In this document: piece by piece, positions 47,970 through 60,681 of the stretch
Layout: every line of letters starts with the position of its first letter
Numbering within the stretch: position 1 is the stretch's first letter
Source of the DNA: Gymnothorax reevesii
Lineage: Eukaryota > Chordata > Actinopteri > Anguilliformes > Muraenidae
Reading direction: 5' to 3'
Assembly (NCBI GenBank): GCA_029721435.1
Contig: CM056576.1
Coordinates: forward strand, 70,263,876 to 70,327,875
Length of the DNA: 64,000 nt
Program-made: the position numbers and the translations under genes
The notes under the pieces: generated by a model
What the model saw: the letters and a program-made list of their open reading frames with translations, nothing else
Told to the model about the DNA's origin: nothing
The model's database searches: none

Positions 47970-48204
47970 CAACTTTGTCCATTCTCCATAAGACCCAATG
48001 TTAAAGTACAGCACACTGGACCCACTTCCATAGATTCAAACAAAATTACACTAGCACTGCACATTGTGTATCAAGTTGAGTTGATTGCCAAATTTAGAAA
48101 AAAAAATGTTTCAGGCAGTTTTCGAGAAATAATTTTCTGAAATTTCAAGATCTATCTTTTAAGATGGTTAATATTTTCCCTGACCTCAAGTTTTGACCTT
48201 AGCA

Positions 48205-48540
48205 ATTCAGCCGAAGCTTTATAAAGGCTCGATTGCACTGGTAGTTTGTTAGGCAAGTTATTATTGTGTTTATGGCTCAGTTGAAGTTTACTGCACTGAC
48301 CTTATTCGGCATACCTCCATTTCACTTCTGCAATTGCCAGCCAGCTAGCTATAGAGCTAGATAAAAACCATTGCGTTATAAGGCTGACTGATTCACAAAT
48401 AATTTTATTGCGCTAAATAGCAAGTTAGATTAAACTTGGTACGTGTGTTTTCACTGGGTCGTTTAAATCCATGCAGTACCCAGTGCCTTTATGCATACTT
48501 AGTAAGATTAAAAAAAAAAAAAAAAAAGGCACATGGTAAT
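48205..48540 (+). mobile_element. Insert with A-rich tail, SINE-like or LINE 3' end
   Basis: This stretch is absent from the matching place in copy 1 of the long element (about 33830). It ends in a run of 18 A at about 48511-48528. No family was recognised. Confidence 0.4.
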
Positions 48541-49021
48541 AAGTCATCCATGGTCAAATTTAACATTGCCAAAATATAGGTCATATATGACTTCCTATAT
48601 ATCGATAATACAAACTTAATCTCTATCTGCAACCATTTGGCCTCCACGGGCCATCTTGCATATTCATAAAGTGCAGCGCCGCCACTCGACCCACTTCCGT
48701 CGATTCAATCAAAATGGCACTCGCACTGTACATTGACAGTACCAAGGTAAGTCGATTGCCTGATTTAGAAAAAAAGTTTTTCAGAAATGATTTTTAAAAT
48801 TTCTCAGTCTTATCTTTAACATTGGGGCCCAAATTTCGAGCACCCATAAAATGGACAAAAATGATTCAATCAAAAAATCCAAAAAAAAAAAAATTCCTTC
48901 TGGAGATATTGCCTAGTAGAATGTTCTGGCAAATTTGCAGGAAAATTCATTGGGCCAAAAAAAGATAAAAAATGTTCCTGACGATGGACGCCACACCATG
49001 ACAATAGCTTATCGGCCCATA

Positions 49022-49795
49022 GGGCCAGTAAGCTAAAAACACCTAAGCAACCACCAAGAAATGCCACAGTAACCATCTTGTACACCCAAGTTACCATTTA
49101 GAAACACCCCATCATCCACCCGGAACCATAGCAATCACCCTGCACACTCAAGTAGCTATTTAGAAAAACCAAGCAACCACCACCCTGGCAACCAGCTAGT
49201 AGAAACATCAAGCAACCATCCCGAACACCTGAAAACCCACCCTTTACATCTTAACAACCACCCGTAACACTAGCAACCACTTAGAAAAACCCCAGCAACC
49301 ACCCTGCACCGCTGAGAAAAAACCTTAAAAGCACCCTAGCAACCACCTAGAAAAACCCTAGTAACCACAATGTGCAACCCAGCAACCACCCAGCACACCC
49401 TAGAAACAACCAAAAAATACCCAAACAATCACCCTGCAAACCCTAACAACCACCTTAAAAAACCCAGGCAACCACTCTATACATCCAATCGATAATTGAA
49501 ATACACCCTAGCGATCACCCTGTGCACCCATGCAAGCATTTAAAAACACCCTAGCAACCAGGAAACACCCTAGCAACTGCCAAGAAACTGCCACCCACAC
49601 AGAACCACAGCAACCACCCTGTACATCCTAGCAACAATTTAGAAACACCCTATCAACTGCCAAGAACCATAGGAACCACCCTGTGAATCCTAGCAACCAT
49701 TTAGAAACACCCAAAGAACCTTCCAGAAACACCACAGTAAAAACCCTGTTCACCCTAGAAACCATCCTACGCACCCTAGCAACCATGTACTGACA
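49022..49795 (+). repeat. Degenerate minisatellite rich in 'cctagcaaccacc'
   Basis: About 770 bp are made of changed copies of 'cctagcaaccaccctg' and 'agaaacaccctagcaacc'. The spacing is irregular, mostly 15-45 bp. The plus strand is very poor in G and rich in A and C throughout. It starts right at the end of the long tandem element. Confidence 0.75.
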
Positions 49796-50041
49796 CAAGG
49801 ACAAAAATAAATCAAATCCTGTGGGATAATTGGCACTAGTATGCAATGTCTTTTGGACGCAATTAGCTATTATTTTCACAAAAATCGCAAAAAAAAAAAA
49901 AACAATAAAACTTTCCCATGAGAAATAATGGGAAATTATCATGAAATGAGCTTAAACACGCCCTTCTTTGGGACCTTTGTCGGAAAAAACATCAAGCATG
50001 AATCAACTCAAAATTTGAGAAATTTTCTAGTGATTATTGTT

Positions 50042-50320
50042 ATTACCTCCGCCAAGGAGGTTAGGTTTTTGGTGGCGTTTGTTTGTTGGTTTGTTTGTGT
50101 ACAACATAACTCAAAAAGTAATGGACAGATTTTGATAAAATTTTCAGAAGGTGGGTATTAAGTCAAGGAACAGGTGATTAAATTTTGGCATTTCTAGGCC
50201 GAAGTAATGCTGAGATATACGCCAAAGTTCAAGATTTCAAGTCTTCCCAATGGGCCGGAGTTCCAATCACCGTGCTTCTGGGTTTTGCTGCCCCCTGGTG
50301 GAGGTCTGCGCTCTCTGAGT
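50042..50320 (-). mobile_element. Hairpin-ended element (ACCTCC family)
   Basis: On the minus strand it starts 'cactcagagagcgcagacct' with ACCTCCACC and ends in the hairpin ACCTCCttggCGGAGGT (50045-50061). Inside are GTTTG repeats and 'aactcaaaaagtaatggaca'. The element at 60957-61392 belongs to the same family and shares both ends. Confidence 0.65.
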
Positions 50321-50583
50321 GCTTTTCTAGTTATCATTATCATTCAAAATCAACAAAGAAATCAATCTATGAATTAATAAATGAAGTAATTATTGACTTC
50401 TCTCAACTGATTGAAATAGCTGTGTATAGAACAAGTAACACAGACATGAAATGTTATTTAAGTGATGATAGTTATAAAAACAACAATATAACATTTGCTC
50501 ATTGAAGCAACGTAGGAAATGGTCAACCACAGCAGATGGTAGTGGACTTGCTGCTGGACATGGAGGAGTCAAGTGGGACTCAC

Positions 50584-50708
50584 CACTGAATGATCTCTGT
50601 GATCTGTGCCTCCCAATGGGCGACACTCTCCTGCTTGTCCGCTACGTCATGCATCTCCTCCTCCAGCTGCCTGTTGCTGTTGCTCAGTTTCTCAAACATG
50701 GTCATCAG
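50584..50708 (-). CDS. cdc42bpa: MRCK coiled-coil exon
   Basis: This 125-bp exon encodes [19 protein letters not shown], then [19 protein letters not shown] and IIQW. The [15 protein letters not shown] end is a highly conserved MRCK signature. The acceptor is cattttccag and the donor CAGTG|gtgagt. Entry phase is 0 and exit phase 2, with the Trp codon split. The exon lies close to a hairpin-ended element at 50042-50320. Confidence 0.92.
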
Positions 50709-53184
50709 CTGGAAAATGGGGATTAGGAAGTGAGATGAAGTGATTCATTGCTCAAAAATAAATTATTAATAACACGGCTTTCCACAATTTCCAGCGACCT
50801 GTTAAACAGCTGACTGCTCAATTACGTCCAGTTGCTACTTCTGCTTTTTCAATTGTTGATTTCAAAAAAGTGATTCAAGTTCTGAGCACCTAAGTGAGAA
50901 CTTTAGTCCTCGCCCCAAAGCCATCTGAACATGACGGCATGATGATAGAGACAAGCCAGGCGACATGCTTGTCTGCATCAGTCATGCCTCCAAATGCTCT
51001 GGATGTGTGTGCATCTGTGTGGACTCTCAGCTGAGAGGTTGTGTCCTGCTATACATGAGAGCGGAGACTCATTGCAGGTGTTGACAAATTTTAGCAATTT
51101 CATGATGACAAAACAGGGGTTCACATGGGACACCCTGCTTAGACAAACTACTTCTGAAAACACTAATGCCAGCGCCTCGACGACAGCGCAGTAAGCATAA
51201 GCCTACTTAGTCCCAAGTGGCGACTTCAGGGGCGAAAAAGTGAGGCCATTAACCCTTTCATACATGGAGGTCACTACAGTGTACAGCTGTTTAAAAGTGT
51301 TTTTTCTCGATATGCCTGCAATTTGGGGCACTGCTGCATATAATCCACTCTAGTGGAAGCTACTGCACCATCCCATACAAAAAATCCCATTGGCAGGTCA
51401 TTGCAGTGGGAAAAAGTAGTCATTTATAGAATAAAGATAGAATTTTTTTTTCAAACCTTTTTTACATCCCTAAGGATATATATAAAACCACTTAGTAAAA
51501 GAATCCTGACTGAGTTTATCATAATTCATGCATGAGAGGGCCAAAAACTGTCATTCCCACGAATAGCCACATAAGGCAGGCTGCAAAATGAAATCAATTC
51601 TCATTAATCCCAATGTTAAGAAACCCAATTTGACCGCAGAAATGAACATGTTAGCAGCCTGGTTCAAAAAACAGTTTAAGTTGCTCTGGCTAATTTTCCC
51701 CTCAATGAACACTATGGGGTGTGGAGGAGAATTTTTATAAAACTCACACTTTTACATTATATGAAGGTTCAAAGGTGCATTTCGTGTGAAAACAGGGATT
51801 TACAAATATTTCACTGTTTGGAGCGAACTTTCATCAAAATTGATTGGTAATATAAGGAAGGCTAATCTCCTCCATTTCCCCCAAAGATTTTATCTGATGA
51901 CCAGTAGGTTCTCTGTTAAGCATTGACGAAAATGAAAGTCACAGTGGATTCATAACTCTTTCACTGCATTTGCACAAGCCACATAAAATTGGCAGGGTTT
52001 CTTATTTAGTCCTTTATTCTGTCAGACTGGAAACAGGGAAATTCATTTTTCTACATTTTTTTTTTTTAACAAAAATTGCCATTGATGTTCTGCATAATTT
52101 ACGATGCAGCCACATTGAGTGACAGGTGAACTCAGTTTCGTCTGCAAAGCAAAATGTTCGAAGTTAGACCAACTCATAAAGAGTCAATTTGGGGCCAGTC
52201 CAATGGACTGAAATAGACTCCGCTAGAGTGTAAATGACTCTGTAAGAGTTGGAATGACTGAACATTTTGCTGTGTGGTCACATCACGTGGCTTGGCTTGA
52301 GGGGAAAGTCTACGCCAGGCAAGGGGCCAGCCCAACTGCCAGCTGTCTGTGGGGTGTCTCATGGAAATATTGGGAAAACGTCTCACCGTGCAGTAAATTG
52401 TGCGACCACATTTCCGAAAAAGTTGAGACACAGTGTTTAATTTAACCCCTTCAGTCCGGGATCCTTGCATGCAAGCATGACAAGAAATACTTTGTGCGGA
52501 CGGGAGCCTTGTATACTAGTGGGCTTGCTGCGGCCAGATTTGTTCAGACAAAGAATGTGCCAGTGGGCAGAATAATTTTCTATTGCTGTTCTGGTATAGG
52601 ACCGGATCTGACAGGTTATTTGGATGGGAAATAGACATTTTATTTGTGTGTGACTGCAGAAACATTCGGTTTTACCAATTTCCACTGAGTGCAGAAACAT
52701 TTGGTTTTACAAATTTCCAGTGAGTGCTATACTTACTGTCCTAACAAGAGAAAAATACCGCAGTACTTTCCTAATCCCATTTCTATGTTACCCCTCAAAG
52801 AACAGAATTTAAATTTTTAATCAATAGAAATGTATTATTTTTCTCAAATCAATATACAGCATGAGCAGAAATTAAGATGTTCACAGCCTGGTTCAAAAAA
52901 CAGTTTAAGTTGCTCTGGCAAATTTTCCCCTCCATGAAAACTATGGGGGGTGGGGGAGAATTTTTAAATACTGTAGCTATCTTGACATATCTGTCTACCA
53001 TGTTTGTTCCCTGGGAATTTTCATTAAACAAAGTGCTCGCTTTTATGGACTTAGGAAAAAAAATGAAATAAAAAAATTAATGGGCACAAGTTGATTAACT
53101 TTTTTGGAACATAATTGGCATGAAGAATTATCATCTTGTCTTTAATTTTATTTGCATTTCCTTCTGTCTATATTTGAGTCTTAC
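50709..53184. other. Intron sequence with a duplicated block
   Basis: Two copies of a roughly 105-bp block containing 'agcctggttcaaaaaacagt' and 'ttaagttgctctggc' lie at 51638-51742 and 52872-52976. No exon was recognised between the coiled-coil exons on either side. Confidence 0.5.
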
Positions 53185-53290
53185 CTTGTCGAGTTCGCTG
53201 GAGAGCTTTTTGTTCTCTTCTGTAAGAAGAACCTGCCCCCTCTCGTACTTCTGTTTATACTCAGTTTCTAACTCCTCTCTTTCATTCTGA
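53185..53290 (-). CDS. cdc42bpa: MRCK coiled-coil exon
   Basis: This 106-bp exon continues the coiled coil with (S)QNEREELETEYKQKYERG, then VLLTEENKKLSSELDK. The acceptor is ctcccacag and the donor AAG|gtaagac. Entry phase is 2 and exit phase 0, which fits both neighbours. The family counterpart is the segment with QSEREEFESEF and LLTEENKKLTSELDK. There are no internal stops and the helix is strongly charged. Confidence 0.92.
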
Positions 53291-53703
53291 CTGTGGGAGC
53301 AAAGTTAGCGATAGCAATGTCATTCAGTATGTACAGGCCGTGCTTTTGAACGGTAAAGTCAATTCATCATCCCAGACAAAAACCAAAGTGATCGAGAACC
53401 TGGTGATTCCCCTATAGGTTCAGAATGGGAATGGGAGATGCATAAAAGTGAAAAACATTAGTTTTATGGTCACGTATTAACTACATAAAAATACAATGAC
53501 TGTATTAAGAAGAATATTGAGACAACTTGAGCCAAGTCCATAAATTCCAAATGTCTCATCTAATATGCTGAGATCACCAGTGTAATCGTGTCCTCAAGCA
53601 GTTTAAACAGCAAAGTACAGTGTGTACAGACAATAAAACACAGTATGAAGAAACAAGCCAGGATGAAAGAAATAAAACAAGTATTTGCCACAAACGTGTC
53701 TTA

Positions 53704-53957
53704 GTCACCCGCCAGGAAATGGCAAATTGTGTCAAAATGAACAGTGTCTCGGTGTGACCTTGAGAGTGACGTGAAGGTCACCAAAATCGACTGGCGCCGG
53801 GGCAACACCCCAAGACATGTTGACATGAAATTTGAAGGAAATCCGCAAATTAATTCTTGAGATATCTCGCTGACAAGGATTCGGGACTTACATACGTACG
53901 GACGGACGGTCGTGAATACTATGTCCCGCCGCTTCGCGCATTTGCGCGGCGGGGGGA
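53704..53957 (+). mobile_element. Hairpin-ended non-autonomous element (HINE-like)
   Basis: It starts GTCACCCGCC. Further in come 'gaccttgagagtgacgtgaa' and an ACGG run at 53897-53910, and it ends in a hairpin, GTCCCGCCGCTTCGCGCA / TTTGCGCGGCGGGG (53923-53957). The stem inverse GGCGGG matches the start. Same layout as the others. Confidence 0.6.
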
Positions 53958-54376
53958 AACTAGAGGAAAATGTGCAGTTAATGAACATTATTTATATGAC
54001 GTTAAAATTAAACTCACTTGAGACCAAACACTCCATACTTACAAAGGTTTGAAACTGAAAAAATATTGTCAAAACCATACCAAAATCCACCAATCATCGA
54101 AGACAGAAAGACAACTGTTGAGTAGATAGTTTGGCGGAAATAAAATACTGCAGTTAAACTGCTCACACCATGGTCCGTGCGTATTTTTTGAGTAAATGGG
54201 TCATGATTTCTTGATAGAGACATTGATTTTTGAATTTATGAACTGCAATTTAGTTCCATTATATTTGAGAGAAGGCTTACATCTCTACACCCGATATCTC
54301 CAAAGCTCGGCACATTGCACCAAAACAATCAGGATGGATAAATAGGATATCAGGTAAGAGGAAAAATATGTTTTTT

Positions 54377-54497
54377 ATTCCCCACCGCTCGATTAACACG
54401 AAGCGGGGGATACAGTGTTGCGCTCCGTCCGTCCGAACGTACGTAAATACGTATGTCCGTCCCTACGGACACATAAAATTGAGGCGGCGGGGGATAT
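54377..54497 (-). mobile_element. Short hairpin-ended element (HINE-like)
   Basis: This 121-bp element starts on the minus strand with ATATCCCCCGCCGCC. It has a GGACGGACGGAG run and closes with the hairpin ATCCCCCGCTTCG ... CGAGCGGTGGGGAAT. It is the smallest complete example and lies 170 bp from an MRCK exon. Confidence 0.6.
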
Positions 54498-54665
54498 TGC
54501 CATGTTAGTGGCAGACACTTGTTTATTTTGGGGTGAACTGTCCCTTTAACTGTGAATGTAACCGTCCTTGTTTGTAAATATTGACTTCAGCAAGAGTGAA
54601 AGAATGAAATGCTGTGATTATGAGCCTATTTTATTGTCTGAACATAAGGCAATGCATTGTTTCAC

Positions 54666-54913
54666 CTTTCACGGCGCGTCTTCTCCAGCTTGTCCTTGAG
54701 GACGAGGATCTCCTTGTTAAGGGTGAGCTGCAGGCTCTCAGCATCATGCAACTCCTTCTTCAGGCTCTTAAGCTCATTTGAGTGGTGCAGATCCCGGCGG
54801 GACAGCTCCTCGTCATAGAACAATGTCTTCTTCTCCAGTTCGGCCCGCAGTTTGCTCAACTCCTGGTTCTGATCCAAGCCAGCCATGCCTGAGAGTCGGC
54901 CTACCTGCTTTTG
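54666..54913 (-). CDS. cdc42bpa: MRCK coiled-coil exon (most upstream seen)
   Basis: This 248-bp exon encodes a charged heptad-rich helix: [12 protein letters not shown], then [33 protein letters not shown] and [11 protein letters not shown]. It matches the stretch of the MRCK coiled coil that mediates multimerisation and keeps the kinase in check. The acceptor is a pyrimidine-rich ctctcag just above 54913; the donor is AAAG|gtgaaa below 54666. Entry phase is 0 and exit phase 2, with AG completed by T in the next exon to give Ser. The Met inside the exon is not a start: the frame is open above it and the upstream residues match the family. Earlier coiled-coil exons were not found between here and 64000; that stretch is filled by the L1. 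Confidence 0.9.
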
Positions 54914-55199
54914 CTGAGAGGAGGAGGGGCAAGTGTTTTAGCATTTGTGATACTACTATCACAGTTTCACAGGTCATGGTGCATGATCTCACAGTTACTG
55001 CTCCATTTACATTTTATAAAAATCACTTTGCGACATCTCTTCAAAAAAAAATGTACGAGCCCCACTGTCCTGTATTCAGTAAGACATTCTCTCGTGTGCC
55101 GCCACATTCCCCAGTTCAGTCATCCATTCCTGAAAAGGTGCTTCTCCAGCCACCTTTCAATGCCTGAGAAGGATTTGCCACCCAATCACAAGTGCAGCC

Positions 55200-55700
55200 T
55201 GTATCCAATCTCACAGTGGTTGTGGTAAGGAGGATTGCACCTTACAACTTCCAATATTGGACAGAAATGAAACTGCCTTTTTATGACATTAACAATATAA
55301 CAGGACCATAAAACATGCAGCAATGTACCCTCGTCACTGCTACATTTCCAACAAGTGGCATTTTTTTTTTTAACTCAATCGATATGATCCGCTTGAGGTT
55401 TGATAGAAGCACTGTACAATTTTAAACTGAATAAGCCTCGCCTTAAAATCTCTTGACAATACTTGAGAGTTACTGCAAATCTCACCCCATTCACCTCCTC
55501 AAAATGCACATTTAAATCTCCTTCACGTATACATTCAAGGGTTGTGACAATTGTATTTTTACCATGTTCAAAAAGCAATCTATAATATTTAGATACCTCA
55601 TGTCCTTCACTGTAGACCTTGAGAATGTTATGCACTCTATCTATTGACCTTGGAGATTTTACACACATCCGGAAGGTCTCTTGCACTACATGTCATAACT
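55200..55700 (-). pseudogene. L1 ORF2: C-terminal region
   Basis: Frames give FEEVNGVRFAVTLKYCQEI, then RLIQFKIVQCFYQTSSGS and ATCWKCSSDEGTLLHVLWSC, the zinc knuckle that ends L1 ORF2. The frame of 103 codons at 55375-55686 is part of this, not a separate gene. The exact 3' end and poly-A could not be placed. Confidence 0.68.
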
Positions 55701-56119
55701 GAAGGCATTTCCAAAAATGATTTTTGAGTAAATAGTGATTTTGTTACGGGTTAGTAAATAATAAAAGCACATTTGCACAAAACAGAACTCCCAATGTTCA
55801 GATACCCTTCTCCATTCAATCCTTCCGAATAAATGGTTGCTAGTCAATTCCTAGCTTTGTATTGAGCCAAATGCTTGAGGTGCTATTTAAGTATGTCAAT
55901 TAAGAGAGGGAAAGACCAGCACTCAAATGTCCTTTTTATATTTATTCTGCCAAGCCAGCAGGCCCAAAGATACAACGACCTTTCAGCACAAAGCTTTCAT
56001 CAGGTTTGGCAACTGGTAACTGAATGCTGTAATTTCCCCATATTCATGCATGGCCACCTCCTGTTCCAAAGAAATTCCTTGGATATAAGATCCACTCACT
56101 TAAAATATTCGAAAGAAAT

Positions 56120-57039
56120 TTCTAATGGGAGAAACTGAAGTAATGAAGTTAATCTTGGGCAAGCGATTCATTTTATGAACATCATCTTTCCCCCAGAGGG
56201 ACAAAAAAAATTAGACTACCGCCGTTTGATCTAGATCAAGACCCTGCATCAAGGGATCAAAATTGGCTTAAATAATCCCCAAATATTTTAAGCTTTGCTT
56301 GGGCCATTTAAACTTGCCTGCCTGGAAAAATGTAGTGGGACAATACTGTGCTTGTGGCTGAGCCTGCAATTTATCCCAATTAATTTTATATCCTGAAAAT
56401 TCTGAAAATGAATTAATAGTGTTTCAGAGTGATGAAACTGATGTAAGGCGGTCAGAAACCAGCAAAAGAATGCCATCAACATATAACATCAGTTTATGGG
56501 TATAACCATTGCATGTTACCGGAGGAAAATTATCATCACACCTAATCGCCGATACCAAAGGCCCCATCACCAGGCCGAACAGCAGGGGACTGAGTGGTGA
56601 TCCCTGAAATGTGCCCCTTTCCCAATTCAAAATATGCATATGATGAACCATTTGTTTTTACTGCAGCTTCTGGTCGATTGTATTGTACACCTATCCACTT
56701 CATAAATATCTCCCCAAAATCCAAAATTATTTATCTTTTATGTTAAAAATGTTTTATGTTTACATATCTCTATTCCACCATACCAAATGCTTTTTCAGTA
56801 TCGATGAAGACAGCAGCAGCAGGTGTTTTCATATTGGAGACTGCCCACTCCATACTTATCTAATGTCCGATGTTATCTGCTGAGGTCCGACGACCAATAA
56901 ACCCCACCTGATCCTCATGCACCAGAGAGGTCATTACCCTCTCTAACCTACTAGCCTGGACATTTGACAGGATCCTGGTATGTAGTGGAATAACGGAAAT
57001 TAGTCGATAGTCTCACAGTCATGGGGATCTTTGTCTGTT
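56120..57039 (-). pseudogene. L1 ORF2: reverse transcriptase body
   Basis: Frames give KTDKDPHDCETI, LVHEDQVGFIGRRTSA and NWERGTFQGSPLSPLLFGLV. YTHKLMLYVDGILLLVSD (the YADD box, here YVDG) and LPKINFITSVSPIRNFF follow. The changed box means it could not copy RNA even if translated. There are many stops. Confidence 0.82.
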
Positions 57040-58992
57040 TTAACCCCTTTGTGCAGAAGCCAAATTTGGCTATTTTTGGGTTACCCACTTTAATGCTGTA
57101 TAATTCAAGATTAAAGCTTCATAAAGAGGAAAAATGTGGCTCAATCCTGAAAAGACACTTACAGCATTTAGAATTACATAGTATTTCAGTTAATTTTCAT
57201 GATTATGGTAGAGAAAATGAGCTGCAAACATAAAAAATCTTCATGAGAATTCACCATTGAAATTGCAAAAAAAATAATTCTGAGGATTGACAAACTGCTG
57301 GGGCTTAAAACTATACATTTCTGGGATCATAAACTCCTTGACCACAAGTACAATTCATCTTCAACATTACATTCTAGATTACCTACATGCTTTTAGCCAA
57401 ATTATACAGCTATCCAAGTGTCTCCCCGAAGTCTCAAAATGAAGTCCAGTCAAATCATAAAAAAATCATGTATATAACACAAATAAAGTTTTAAGGCATG
57501 AAATTTAATATGAACAAATGATTTTCTGGTTGAGTTTAGTATGAATTTATCAATCTCAGTGCAGTTGAATATCAATGGTCACCAGTAACCACTCCAGAAC
57601 ACAAAACATGCCTTTTCTCCATAATAAAGTTTAGAGTTTTGTCCATTTTACTTTAAAGTGCCAGCACAAACACGCATTAAATAAACTTCTTATTAAACGG
57701 TCAGAACATTCACCCTGTAATGGAAGCTACCAGTCCCCTCTTCTAAGCTCACAAACTCATTTCAACACTTATAAGGAACAAGTGCAACTCACTAACTCAG
57801 TAATATCTGAATTCTGAAATATACCTTATTTTAACAGATCGGACACTCCACTTTCAGGGAACAATCCATTGCCTCCCTGGATTCAAAAGAAACGTGCAAT
57901 GAACGTACCAGGGGGTCCACCCAAATGCACGGGCAGTTCGCGTTTTAAACAGGAAAAAAAACCTCGACATTCGACTTTGTTGAGTACGTATACATTCCAA
58001 AAACAACAACAACAACAACAACAAATAACAAAGTAGCAGCCTCACCTTTCTCATGAATCCCTTCTCCAGAGACCGATCCGATAGCAGGAACCCTCCGGTC
58101 CTGTTTCATTCTAAATAATTCCAATTGACCATATCCTTATCTCATTTAAATCCTGTAAATGTAACTGGACACTTCAAGGCCAGTTTTGCGAACGCGTTTT
58201 CTATAAATCGCGTCTATTTTAACCGCGTAATGTGCATAACGTAGACAGCGTACAACAGCGCATGCTGATACGCATAGGTTTGTATGCTCTGTGTTTGTCC
58301 AATCAATGTGTTTCACTTACTCTAAAATGTTTAAACACTCGGGAATTGGATAAGAAACGAGCCAATCAATACATTTTTACCGGGTTAGCTTTGCGAGGGT
58401 ATGAAGTGCAACTATACAATTACGCAGAAAACCCTGAGTGTATGGTTGAGTGATTGGCTATCAACGCCAGTACTCGGGTGGATATAAAGAAGCGCTGGAT
58501 TTGTCAATGAATGGATCTGCGCGTAAATCCACGGTAGGAAACTACGATTTTTTTTGTACGTGACGACAGTAATTAAAAGTAGAATGTGAGAGAATCAATA
58601 CCATGTCGATTTTTTTGCCTCAGAAAACTGATTTTTCTGAACCATTACTTGGAATACTGCTGGCTCACTGTGGCTTATCTGGTTGCTACAGAGGATAGCG
58701 ATTTTTTCTGTGTCAAGATATCGTTTTTTTAAACTGCTGGATCGATACTATAGGCAAGGATACTGACCAGTTTGCACATCAGGCTTAGCTGAGGAGTTAA
58801 ATTCATGCAGCTCTTGAAAAAAAGGGCGTGGAGTGAACTTCCCCATATTCAGAACCGCGTTCGAGGTCTGCTTGCTTGTGAACATTCAATAACTGATCCG
58901 AGGGTGCCATTTAGTGATCGAGTACAGTAACAGCGTACTTCCAGTTTGCAGGTCTATAGATGCGGGCGTCTACATCTGCAGAAAGGGGTTAA
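57040..58992 (+). mobile_element. TTAA-type (piggyBac-like) non-autonomous element, copy B
   Basis: TTAA lies at 57040-57043 and 58989-58992. Inverted ends CCCCTTTGTGCAGAAG and CTGCAGAAAGGGG follow inside. The L1 reading frame continues across it when one TTAA is kept. It is about 1.95 kb with no transposase. An AAC microsatellite lies at 57998-58022. Duplicated TTAA and C-rich ends point to piggyBac; the family is inferred. Confidence 0.78.
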
Positions 58993-59024
58993 GGATCAGT
59001 GTAATTACAGCTGATGACAAGGTA

Positions 59025-60646
<1,622 letters not shown>

Positions 60647-60681
60647 TAGGTGTCAGCTCCCCTCCGCCAAATGCCTTATTG

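Larger units (their letters stand above)
43715..49020 (+). repeat. Long element with ~142-bp tandem array, copy 2 (interrupted)
   Basis: This is the same element as 32398-34245. The array occupies 43715-44543, with the 'gaccattttggtgatacaag' type motif at 43861, 44004, 44141 and 44283. It is cut at CAACTTTG by a hAT (44552-47969) and resumes at 47970 with the unique right part to about 49020. A second insert of about 335 bp ending in an A run lies at 48205-48540, where copy 1 is continuous. Confidence 0.7.
1466..54913 (-). other. cdc42bpa: Partial MRCK-family kinase gene, 13 exons visible
   Basis: This is the transcription unit joining the exons listed separately below. MRCK proteins are Cdc42/Rac effector Ser/Thr kinases that drive actomyosin contraction at the cell edge, by phosphorylating myosin light-chain regulators and LIM kinases. 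Their domain order is kinase, coiled coil, C1, PH, CNH, CRIB. The window shows the end of the coiled coil, the C1 domain and the start of the PH domain. All exons lie on the minus strand with GT-AG borders, and their phases agree except around 13918-13998. Segments such as [17 protein letters not shown] and [14 protein letters not shown] match the alpha paralogue as I remember it; the beta paralogue differs at several of these positions. The kinase domain (beyond 64000) and the CNH/CRIB parts (before 1) are missing. The aa/ab fish duplicate cannot be told. Confidence 0.88.

Noticed and set aside
54778..55167. A 129-codon plus-strand open frame.
   Set aside because: Antisense of the MRCK coiled-coil exon. 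The coding pattern is on the minus strand.
55375..55686. A 103-codon minus-strand frame that first looked like a new gene.
   Set aside because: Neighbouring frames give RLIQFKIVQCFY and TCWKCSSDEGTLLHVLWSC, showing it is the L1 C-terminus.
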